Of a DNA stretch of 64,000 bases, positions 54,559 to 64,000 are shown one piece after another. The stretch lies in NCBI GenBank assembly GCA_034766995.1, contig CM068323.1:19487112-19551111 (forward strand). The letters are read 5' to 3'. Position numbers and translations under genes: made by a program. Position 1 is the stretch's first letter. Every line of letters starts with the position of its first letter. A model generated the notes under the pieces. That model did no database searches. It was not told where the DNA came from and saw only the letters and a list, made by a program, of their open reading frames with translations. Source of the DNA: Acanthacorydalis orientalis. Its lineage: Eukaryota; Arthropoda; Insecta; Megaloptera; Corydalidae.

Positions 54559-55571
54559 AGAACTCATCATGTAAGGAATATCTTGCAACTCGATATATAA
54601 CATCCTTCTATGAAGATATATATTTGTTAATGAATAGACAGAAAGTCACAAGGATTTAATATATAAAAATATCTTAAAAGTATAAAAATAGAAATAAAAT
54701 TTTTAACTAAATTTTAAATAAAAAATATGATTAATCTGCAGCAAATTGAATTAAACATGAGATAACGAATGAGATATTAATGGTATAATTTAAGTGTATT
54801 TGTCCATTAATATAATTATATATAAAATAAATTAATTCATTTTTGGGTCCCTTGACAACTTTTTCACTAATTGCAATTTTTTTTTCGAAACATATGATTA
54901 ATAATTTCTAAAAATACCTTGAAAATTCAAACACTATTTGTTTCCTAGTGTATCACTATTCGATTTATATCTTCATATTGACTTTTTTAATGCAGTGCCC
55001 GCGATACAAATAATAATCAGATATGAAGAGTGTATATCATTGATTTCAATTAATCTTAAATGAATAATTTTAAATTAAAATGCCTATATATGTATATATG
55101 GATAATAAGTGGAATATTTTAAATTGAAAATACTGAATTGTTTTTTATACCTTCTGAATTAAAATATAACTTAAAATTAGCAGAATATGTTTATATGATA
55201 AATAGAAACGAATGCCAAACAAACGCGATTTGTTGATATAAGATTAAATTAAATCTTCTGACTGAAGAATACGCAATACAATATGATCCACGTTTTGTAT
55301 ATAACAACAACCGTTAACTATTGAGTATAAACAGGATCACAAAACAAACATTGAAAGTGTTCAGAATGTAATTCGAAATTCCATATGCCGCCATGAGAGC
55401 GAACAAGCAATCCTGAACAAAAGGCGTGTATACTCTGCAGTACAAACCATCAAAGGTCTCGAACTCAATACGTACAAGTAAAATCCTTCACGTATAACAC
55501 GACAAAAAAGTATATACTATGTGTGTATGAGTGTGTGTGTTCTAAAACACTAACACGTCCAATGTACTCGA
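54559..55571. other. AT-rich DNA, nothing recognised
   Basis: Becomes GC-richer from about 55370 towards dispersed repeat B. Confidence 0.5.
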
Positions 55572-55960
55572 AGAGAGTGGCGCACAGACTTTCTTTGAAC
55601 AAACGAGCTGCATTCCTTTATACCTACGTCAAAGCGGTCAAATTCTATTGCATCATCTCTACCCGAGGCCTGGTGCTGTTGAGTAGAGGTAATTTTCCAG
55701 CAGGTGGGTTGACGAGAGCAGTAAGCGAACGATGGTGGCAATTTGCACTGCCACTACCCTCGGATGGTCAACGGCGCCATCACATCGAACCGAACTACTA
55801 TGTCCACAGTCCGGAAGTGTCGTCGGACACTGGTGACGCAGCTGCTGTCCGCTTAAGTGTACCGGATATGGTCGCCATAGACGGGAACCTTTGTTTTATT
55901 AGAATGAGTGCGATGGTGTTGGATTTCATGTGTGCAGGAGTCGACGAGAGTCATTCGCAC
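55572..55960. repeat. Dispersed repeat, copy B
   Basis: A GC-rich block sharing AGAGAGTGGCG (55572-55582) and AATTTTCCAGCAGGTGGG (55691-55708) with copy A at 12982. The plus frame is open across the whole block but runs into the (AC)(AT) array as an (IY)n tail, so the long frame is not evidence of a gene. The sequence between the anchors has diverged. The right limit is taken as the start of the simple repeat. Confidence 0.45.
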
Positions 55961-55975
55961 ACAAACACACACACA

Positions 55976-56041
<66 letters not shown>
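55961..56041. repeat. Compound (AC)n(AT)n array
   Basis: Interrupted AC units to 55976, then about 31 AT units, at the right edge of dispersed repeat B. Confidence 0.95.
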
Positions 56042-56043
<2 letters not shown>

Positions 56044-56302
56044 CCAATTGAATATAAAATAAATCCTACATCCTTAAGATATATTTGACAACTAAAATTC
56101 TTTCATTCGCTAGAAAAAATAAATTGAGTTCTTTTATATCCGTAGTAATAAAATAGAAATATGATAGAATAGTATGAAAATATCACTTCTCTTTCTATCT
56201 TGTTAAATATGTTTTATAAAAATTTATAATTTTGTTTAGTAAAATTTTTGTATCATATTTTATTTATAAACATAATGAATTTAGTTTATTGCAACAAAAC
56301 AT

Positions 56303-56305
<3 letters not shown>

Positions 56306-56368
<63 letters not shown>
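56306..56368. repeat. (TA)n array
   Basis: About 31 units. Confidence 0.95.
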
Positions 56369-56372
<4 letters not shown>

Positions 56373-56959
56373 CTGGAACATAAATCTTATTATAGTAAAC
56401 TCAAAGTAAATTCTTGTGCCTACGGTAATATTTTCTTATTTGAAATCAACTGTTTATGACAGAATTGTGATAAGAAGAAACATAATGCAATTTATATTAA
56501 AATGAATGATTATATTGTTGACCTAATGCAATTTTTGATATTTACACATCCATTTATATATTATCAATCACACTTTTACTAAAGAAAAATGTATTAATTA
56601 TTTTTTTATAATTTCAAAGTAATAATTTAAAGTTATATTATTATGTCTATATCCGGCTACAGTAATCTTTGGATTCTTTCACACCGAAAAATAACAGTAC
56701 GATATTAATCGGTTTGAAACTGTAAACACATATGTTATTAACAAACAATATCAGAATAAATAAATTATAATGGAAAAAACAAGATTTCACTGCAACGTTC
56801 ACCTGTATTCTTAATAAATAATATTTTTACTGATTTAAGTGAACACTTAAATCTTCTTGCATAAATCTTACAAGTTTTTATGGATAAATAAATAAATTAA
56901 TATAAGCGAATGTCGCCTGAATGTAGAATTTAATAGCTATCGTATATCATTTTGATTTG
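56369..56959. other. AT-rich DNA, nothing recognised
   Basis: No supported frame. Confidence 0.55.

Positions 56960-57004
<45 letters not shown>
56960..57004. repeat. (TA)n array, left of a pair
   Basis: About 22 units. Confidence 0.95.
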
Positions 57005-57005
<1 letters not shown>

Positions 57006-57206
57006 CAAACACACAAGTGAATTGTCGATTCTACGAGTACTTTAACGCCCACTGTATTGCAATTCGACCGCATTGCAGTGTTGCCATAACAATTCGTAAT
57101 TCGATACGTGATTGTCTTTCACGACGTGTCTTGCCATCTGATTGGTCTATGTTGCCATATTGGTACCATCTGTGGTACAATAAAAACCAACGTTATGTAA
57201 ATTTGG

Positions 57207-57207
<1 letters not shown>
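57005..57207. other. GC-richer block sandwiched between TA arrays
   Basis: 203 bases of mixed composition with a GGTACCATCTGTGGTACA near-palindrome at about 57161-57178 and a CTGATTGGTC motif at about 57138-57147. The plus frame through it is flanked by (IY)n translations. Possibly an inserted element. Confidence 0.3.

Positions 57208-57260
<53 letters not shown>
57208..57260. repeat. (TA)n array, right of a pair
   Basis: About 26 units. Confidence 0.95.
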
Positions 57261-57262
<2 letters not shown>

Positions 57263-57378
57263 ATCGACATATGTATAAGTGAATATTAACATTTTTCTAT
57301 TATTTTTCCTGCAGACAGAATAGCGAAGCACTAGTCAAGCATTCAATCTTTTTATTGTAACTGAATTGTAAGAAAGAG

Positions 57379-57380
<2 letters not shown>

Positions 57381-57431
<51 letters not shown>
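57381..57431. repeat. (TA)n array
   Basis: About 25 units. Confidence 0.95.
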
Positions 57432-57432
<1 letters not shown>

Positions 57433-58881
57433 TAAATCGTTACATTTTCAGATCAAAATAAATTACATATCTTTAAAAAATACCAATCCTTTTTTGTTGG
57501 ATATATAGAAGAACCGAACAAAAAATATAGTAACATATACAATTTCTAATAAAACTTGTAATAAAATATTTGTGAAATTTATAAATCCTAAGAAACTATC
57601 TTTTGACCCATTGATCTTAATTTTCATACTAATAATAAATCATAATAAATGCATTAATGTAAAGGAAGAAATATAAATAAAAGAACACTTTGTAAGAAAG
57701 AGTTTGTTAAAATGTGTTTCTTCCATTGTTCAAATTCATTATCAACTTTATTTGATATATATTTTTATTCGTAGTAAATAAAGAAAAAATATAAAATTAA
57801 CCTCAAATATGATAGGGTCATAAGTATTGTTTTTATAAATAATTAATAATTCCTGATAAATCTTCTCGCATTTAATATTATCTTTTAAAAAACAACGAAA
57901 ACAAAATAGAAAAATTCATACACTTCTGTTATAACCATAATAATGTTCCACTCACAGTCCGAGTAGTCATCGTTCTTTTATCCGTTGCCATTAAATAACA
58001 CCGCAAGAACATTTCCGTCGAGGAAACGGTATCTTCACTGTGTAGATGTCCAAGTTGTACGTGTGTCACACGAAACCACTGTCAATAAAGTTTCCGTTCA
58101 TTTTGAAGCGAGGTTTCCACTTATTGACAGTCACACGTGTGCGAGGGTTAAAAGCTTCGACAAAAGACTGTCACAAAAAAACACACACATATACTGATAA
58201 AGTAGAAAAGACAATGTGGTGACACTTAGAAATTTCTGTATTGTTCATATGCACTCGTATAAAAGGACAGTGTAAGATGAATTGAAATTGAATGTAGTTC
58301 TAATGAATTTCAATTGATTGTGAAACATTTTTATTTGTTATATTTTTTTTTATTTGATGCATGTCCTTCAGTATTTTAAATATGTCATTTTTCGTAACAA
58401 CAATATAGAAAATAAGATTCGTTTGGATTGCAAAACAACAGTAAAAAAAATAAGAAAATAAATATGAAGTATGTATTGAATGTGTGTTCAAAAAACATTA
58501 TTTTCAATTTTCTAAAAGGGAAATGTACAATAATTGCTTAATTAAATTGAATTTACTTTAAATATTTCCCAATCAACAGCTTCTCGTAAACATTAAATTC
58601 TAATCAAGAAACTATTCATAGTTCACAACTTTCATTTCATAAGAAAACCAGTTTCAGCTCATAAATAAAATATAAATACTATTTTACGATATAGTTGATA
58701 AGATAAAATATCTTAAACCATAAAATTAAAAGACTTTTATAAAACTTTAGATGCAAAAAACTTTATCGCAAGTTTTTATAGTAATACAAACTTTTTAGTA
58801 GAAAATTATTTATATGTACCAGCTCTGAGTTGATCTTTTTCAATTCACTTAGAAGAAAAATTTCATTACTTAAATCTGTTT
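57432..58881. other. AT-rich DNA with small GC-richer patch
   Basis: The patch 57950-58190 holds a 70-codon plus frame (57985-58197) with no recognised motif. Confidence 0.45.
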
Positions 58882-58882
58882 T

Positions 58883-58931
<49 letters not shown>
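58882..58931. repeat. Compound (AC)n(AT)n array
   Basis: About 10 AC units, then about 15 AT units. Confidence 0.95.
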
Positions 58932-58933
<2 letters not shown>

Positions 58934-59577
58934 ATTATAAATAATTTATAATTTAACAAGTAAATTACTAATTAATTTTGCTTTTATATAAATTGTAAAT
59001 TGCGCAATTATTACAATACAGAATTATATTTTATTCATTACAATAAAACCAAATACTACATAATTGAAAAAAATCGCTGAACAAATAAATACTTTAATAT
59101 CGAAATGAAATTTTTGTTAATTAACAATACAGAATTGTTGGATTAAAAATATCATTAATCTGAATCAATCCGGCTACTTTTTTTCGCATATCATTTTTTT
59201 TTAAAAAAAAAAAAAACAAAAAACGTTATCCACATATAATTAGTTGAATGATAAAGGTAACAAATTAATATGATGAATCGGATTATTGAAGGTTTCATCC
59301 AAGCCAAAACAGAACTAATGAACTATTATTATATCGAAGGGATTCTATATCAATAATTGAATCAGAATCAGACTAATACTGTTTAATCGGATTGATATGT
59401 TATAGGTATATAATACACAAAGGTTAGGCAAGTGTTAATAGTATTTGATTTATTTATTTTTACGAATAATCCTATTAAATTATTATAACAATTATATTCA
59501 TTGATTTTGTAATTAGTTTAAATATTTTTTTATTATTGTTACAACTTAATCCGCACATGTACAAATTAACTTTAATG

Positions 59578-59579
<2 letters not shown>
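58932..59579. other. AT-rich DNA, nothing recognised
   Basis: Contains the longest T-tract/A-tract junction (T9A14, 59194-59216). Confidence 0.55.
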
Positions 59580-59624
<45 letters not shown>

Positions 59625-59637
59625 TATACATATATAT
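59580..59637. repeat. (TA)n array with TACA end
   Basis: About 19 units, then two TACATATA interruptions. Confidence 0.95.
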
Positions 59638-60534
59638 TTCACGGTTTTCTGTATACATGTATAGAATATATTGAAAACTCATTCATATTAGATTTAATAA
59701 AAAAAATTTAAACATAAACAAGGTTTCTAAATTATATTCAAAAAAATACCGTCTATTTGTTTTAAAATAAAATATATTAATAACAATTTTCGGTAATTTT
59801 CATTATTCATTTTATTATTAATTGATTCAGAATTTGTTACTGAAATTCCTTTTTTTAAGTGTGTATTAAATATGTTTAATATAATGTGGCACGAAATTAT
59901 TGAAATTAATTAATATACATTAAAAAATAGTAGGCCTCTTTCAATTTCATCTCGATTAATATTTAATGTTTAAATAGCAATGTATAAAGTATTCTGCTCT
60001 ATATTTTATATCCAGTACATTATCGTTATAAATATACACCTCTTATCTTCTACATTTATACGCATTTCATTTACATTTCAATTGGTTTTATCGAAAACAT
60101 AACATCGATATACGTTATATTATTATTATTATTATAATTTTATACAGATGCACATACAGTTCGTCGAAACGAATATCTATGATAGGAATTGAAAATAATA
60201 AATTGGAACACGATCTATTGAGACTCGCATTGAGTTTATACGACTCCGAAACTGTCTGTAAGCCGCCGCGTAAGCAAATCCGATCAAATTTGTGTAGGAG
60301 TAACCGAGCGTAACGCGAGAAAATGCGTTCCGTAGCGTACAGACACTTTTATTCAACGACCGGATTACATTTTCTGTATGCAAGCAAAACTAATATCGTC
60401 AGGAAAATTGAACTTGTGTTTTTATGTTCGAGTACTTAACACAAATCCCAATGAACACGAATAATTCCACGGCTGATAGTGCACAGCAACACACACTGCA
60501 TTTCATTACTTATATAGTTTCCCTTCTATATACA

Positions 60535-60537
<3 letters not shown>
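59638..60537. other. AT-rich DNA with small GC-richer patch
   Basis: The patch 60170-60370 carries an unrecognised minus frame (60177-60383). Confidence 0.45.

Positions 60538-60597
<60 letters not shown>
60538..60597. repeat. Compound (TA)n(TG)n array
   Basis: About 18 TA units, then about 11 GT units. Confidence 0.97.
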
Positions 60598-61219
60598 TTG
60601 TATGTGTTAATATATTTAATATTATATAAACACTTTCAGAAGATAATCTAAAATAGATTACAGCTTATTTAACGGTTGAAAACATTTAAATGTTTTAAGT
60701 AATCGATAGTATACAAACAGTTCTATCCGATACAAGCTTTCTCAAAAAATGTTATTTAATTTCTATATATAGCAAGTGAAAGATTGAATATTTATTTATA
60801 ATTTTACTGTTGAAGGAAAAAATCATAAAACAAATGAAGAAAAATGATATATATTTGCAAAGAACACAATAAAGTAATAAACTTCTTGAATATATTGTCT
60901 TTTATAATAGTAAGTTAGAAATTTATAAACGACATGTAAAATTGATGTAATTATGAAATTAATATTGATCTCTTTTATTGGAAATCAACAATTTATATGA
61001 GTTCATTCTATAACAATTATCATTGTTTATTAATGAAGAATTTTTTATCAATTTCTTATGAAAATTGATACACTTGAAATAAATTGAAATATATTTCTTA
61101 AAAAAAATTCGTATCAGTCCTATTTAAACATGAAAATAATGAAACCAAAATATTTTATTAACATTCAGTTTATGTTGTCTGATAGATGTAATTTTCATTC
61201 TTGTTCGGTTTCATTATTC
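60598..61219. other. AT-rich DNA, nothing recognised
   Basis: No array or supported frame. Confidence 0.55.
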
Positions 61220-61460
61220 GAACACAACATCCGATTGATACAAGAGAGTACATTACGTTCTTGCCGACTTTCCTTATTTACTTCGTCGACATCGAAGTGA
61301 CGACCGTTCGTAGACGACTCAGCATCGCGACCAGTTCATTACGCTCAAATGCATCGGATTTAATTTAATCTCATCCCACTGGATCTATCCAGTGGTCTCA
61401 ACACGACGTCCTAACAATCCCTCTCTAAAGTTTATCACAGGATCTGTTGGTTGATACGTT
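61220..61460. other. GC-richer island
   Basis: Contains the hairpin at 61376-61395. No open frame of note. It lies next to the compound array into which the LINE fragment inserted. Confidence 0.3.
61376..61395. repeat. Short perfect inverted repeat
   Basis: CCACTGGAT and ATCCAGTGG are exact reverse complements separated by two bases, within the GC-richer island 61220-61460. Confidence 0.5.
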
Positions 61461-61481
61461 ATGTCAGCGAAGGTGTCTTTA

Positions 61482-61483
<2 letters not shown>

Positions 61484-61568
<85 letters not shown>
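61484..61568. repeat. Compound (ATAC)n(AT)n array
   Basis: About nine ATAC units, ATATG, then about 22 TA units; its right end forms part of the LINE target site. Confidence 0.97.
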
Positions 61569-61571
<3 letters not shown>

Positions 61572-61576
61572 ACTCA
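61564..61576 (+). repeat. Target-site duplication, left copy
   Basis: ATATAAGGACTCA, identical to 61654-61666. It brackets the LINE stump. The next bases on either side differ, so the duplication is 13 bp. Confidence 0.75.
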
Positions 61577-61653
61577 ACAAAATGGAAAATCATGGAAGAG
61601 GCCTTTATCCAGCAGTGGATTGACAGGGGCTGAAGATGATGATGATGATGATG
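61577..61653 (+). mobile_element. 5'-truncated RTE-like LINE, last 77 bp with (GAT)n tail
   Basis: The segment encodes the end of a reverse-transcriptase-type frame, KWKIMEEAFIQQWIDRG and a stop (TGA 61631-61633), then passes straight into (GAT)7 at 61635-61655. The GGAAGAGGCCTTTATCCAGC type 3' end with a trinucleotide tail is one I associate with RTE-clade endonuclease-reverse transcriptase elements of insects. A perfect 13-bp direct repeat, ATATAAGGACTCA, flanks it at 61564-61576 and 61654-61666, as expected for target-primed insertion. Everything 5' of the last few codons was lost at insertion, so it is non-autonomous. The left copy of the target site starts inside the preceding TA array. 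Confidence 0.75.
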
Positions 61654-61666
61654 ATATAAGGACTCA
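61654..61666 (+). repeat. Target-site duplication, right copy
   Basis: ATATAAGGACTCA immediately after the (GAT)n tail. Its first two bases could also be read as the end of the last GAT unit. Confidence 0.75.
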
Positions 61667-62090
61667 GTATTAAAGTAAAGTAATAAAAAATAAAAATTAA
61701 CTTACAATTAGTTTATATTCAGCTACAAATATTATTTTCAAAAAGTTTATATCGTACTACAAATCAGTTTTACAATTATAAATTTTGTATAAACAGTACA
61801 CCACAAAATTGATAACTGTTTAAAAAACGGTCGTATTTTTAAAACAGAATCTGGTATATCCCTGGTAATTCCTTATATTATCATAAAAAAAATGTTTAAA
61901 ATTATTTCATTTCGTTTTTAGTAAACACATGGTTTGTTTTTAATCCAAGATCTAAAAATAAAAATTGTTTACGTTGTCTCTCATAAAATATTAATTAAAA
62001 ATTATACATATTTGTACAAGTATACAAATATATGTACACAATCCAAGTTTAAACATGTCATTTATTTTAGATATAATTTTTTTTCTGTAC

Positions 62091-62093
<3 letters not shown>
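61667..62093. other. AT-rich DNA, nothing recognised
   Basis: No supported frame. Confidence 0.55.
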
Positions 62094-62156
<63 letters not shown>

Positions 62157-62198
62157 TATGTATATAAATAAATAAATATATATATATATATAAATATA
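62094..62198. repeat. Interrupted (TA)n array
   Basis: Several TA runs separated by GTA, then AAATAAATAAATA and a final TA run. Confidence 0.95.
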
Positions 62199-62364
62199 AA
62201 AAAAGACAAACATATCATGTCAAACAAACGATATTTGTTGTTTTATAAAACGATTCATTTTTCTTCGAAATTTAGTACAAAATCGAGCTTTACTGTGTAA
62301 GCTGAAATTATTATAATTCCAAGAACTGTTTTCGTAATAAATATATGAATAAAAGATTTTTACA

Positions 62365-62432
<68 letters not shown>
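62365..62432. repeat. Compound (AC)n(AT)n array
   Basis: About 13 AC units, then about 21 AT units. Confidence 0.97.
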
Positions 62433-62436
<4 letters not shown>

Positions 62437-63180
62437 TTATCAAACTGAAAATTCATTATATACTAAAGGAATACAAATAATCCATTCGTTAAAATAGAAA
62501 ATTTAACAAACCTATATGTGATTGTCCTAAGCTATGTTAATTAATAATATTTATGGAAATAATAAATCCAGGAAAATTGTATTTTTATATTTCTAAATGC
62601 AAAAAAAATTCTAGAAGTAAAACTTTATTTCTTATTTTATATGAAATTCAGAAATAGGAACTTTTACTGTAAGTAAAATGAATTATTAAACTTACTATAC
62701 TTTTTATATAAGTATATTTCATTTTATATTATTGAATAGGTTATAGTTAAATTATTTTTTATCTGAACATAATTAATGATAAATCCGTTACAAATATAAT
62801 TTCAAGTAGTATTCGATCTACTTTTAAATTAAGAAATCCAGAAATAAATTCTTAATCAATTTAATGATTAATTTTTCGTTAAATAAAATACAATTTTTAT
62901 TTTTTTAATAATAGTATAAATCATCATAAAATTATTTCTCCCTTAAATCCGGTACACGAAAATAGCTCTCTTTTTATTGCACGAAGAAAGGTTATAAATT
63001 AATGAGAAATTTTCAAGATAATTCGCTGTAAATGAAATTAATCTAATAAAAATATTTACTGTTAGAAGTAGGGAATTACGCGAGTATACATGTTGTAACG
63101 AAAGTCTTTTAACAAGCTAAACCAAATAAAAATCCGTTTTATATGCATCATAAAACAGTTTGAAAATCCTTACTTAATCA
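62433..63180. other. AT-rich DNA, nothing recognised
   Basis: No array or supported frame. Confidence 0.55.
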
Positions 63181-63790
63181 AGCGAGCACGGCTGTCGTGC
63201 TCTTCCTCTTCTAGCTCACTTACTTAAATTCAAACATTCATCAACGGACGAACAGTGTCATCAATGAATATAAAATTGAACACATTGTCGTTTATTGAAT
63301 GGAAGAAGAAAAAAGTCGAAGACCACGACCTGGATTATATGTACAATGAAAAAAGAAAAAAATAATTATATAGACATTGACAAAGAAACAAATATATTTC
63401 CCGAAGACCATAAAAAACAATGCGGTTCCCGAGTGAAATTAAAGCGCTAGACCACGTCGCGTCCCTCAGGTGAACGGCGTATCCCGCAGGATGTCGTGTT
63501 GTTGTCTTTGTTTTCGGAACACAATGGTGTAATGAAAAGTTTCCATTACTGTAATTGACAAGACGTTGCTGCGTAGACTCGGAGGTCGTCGTCGGCCTTT
63601 TTTTGTTGACGTCTTCCTTTTGCCATGCGAAGACATTTCCAGATCATTTATTATGAAGACGATTTTCTTAATATTCGTAAAGAATTTTGTATCGGATATG
63701 GTGGACCGGATTGAGACTTATCAAGGGCCGAAAACTTCTCGTCGTCGCCGTCTCTTTTTTTCTTTTAACATGTGCAAGATCTTCTAGATG
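63181..63790. other. GC-richer island
   Basis: The most mixed part is 63420-63620. The plus frame 63566-63787 has arginine-rich ends but no recognisable domain. Could be an exon or a regulatory block of a gene continuing beyond the window; no splice evidence was found. Confidence 0.3.
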
Positions 63791-64000
63791 GTTTTATGTG
63801 CATTGTGTTATTTTTTGCAACGGCTGTGAAATATTTTTTCTGTTCTAAATATGTTTCACGTCGGATGAACTTTTTTCTAAAAGCACTTTATTAATCAAAT
63901 AAGATTTCTTATTTTTAGATTAAATGTTATATTATTAGCATTCTTATATTATCAAGTTTTTTCATGCTTTTACTAATCAAATTAAATAATAATTTTCTTT

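Noticed and set aside
55523..56062. 179-codon plus-strand frame, the longest in the window
   Set aside because: Its last third is (IY)n from a TA array, and the rest overlaps dispersed repeat B. No recognisable domain.
2040..62456. Many open frames consisting largely of alternating Ile-Tyr residues
   Set aside because: They are translations of (TA)n arrays, which contain no stop codon in the ATA/TAT frames. The flanking residues are chance extensions.
1..64000. CRISPR arrays, bacterial operons, ribosome binding sites
   Set aside because: Introns, splice sites and composition show nuclear insect DNA. The regular repeats are simple microsatellites without spacers of constant length.

Overview
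The window is strongly AT-rich, low-density insect DNA. Three things point to an insect. Exons of a Beaten-path (Beat) type immunoglobulin protein, a family described in insect axon guidance, sit at the left end. Introns are long and AT-rich. A 77-bp stump of an RTE-like LINE at 61577-61653 ends in a short tail motif and a (GAT)n run that I associate with insect, especially lepidopteran, genomes. Lepidoptera is a guess, not a demonstration.

Left end, 1-about 8,500: the 3' part of one plus-strand beat-family gene. Three coding exons are supported: 587-720, 3366-3663 (or 3549 through an alternative donor) and 7506-7618. Together they encode the second Ig domain, a proline-rich stalk and a hydrophobic C-terminus ending at a TAA. 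The first Ig domain, signal peptide and promoter lie upstream of the window.

The rest, about 8,500-64,000: I recognise no protein-coding gene, tRNA or rRNA. It is a background of AT-rich DNA with about 64 (TA)n arrays, close to one per kilobase. Many are compound with (AC)n, (ATAC)n, (GATA)n or (GA)n. Scattered through it are about 15 short islands (100-500 bp) of clearly higher GC content. Two of these (12982-13230 and 55572-55960) share two conserved anchors at almost the same spacing, so they look like copies of one old dispersed repeat. Another (31640-32110) carries a perfect CRE palindrome and TATA-like motifs. The region could be intergenic DNA downstream of beat or a giant intron of another gene; the sequence alone does not decide.

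Most long open frames here are (IY)n translations of the TA arrays or chance frames. The observations most worth following are the twin phase-matched splice donors of the beat exon, the precise LINE insertion with its 13-bp target-site duplication, the shared repeat family, and the consistent strand polarity of the compound (AC)(AT) arrays.
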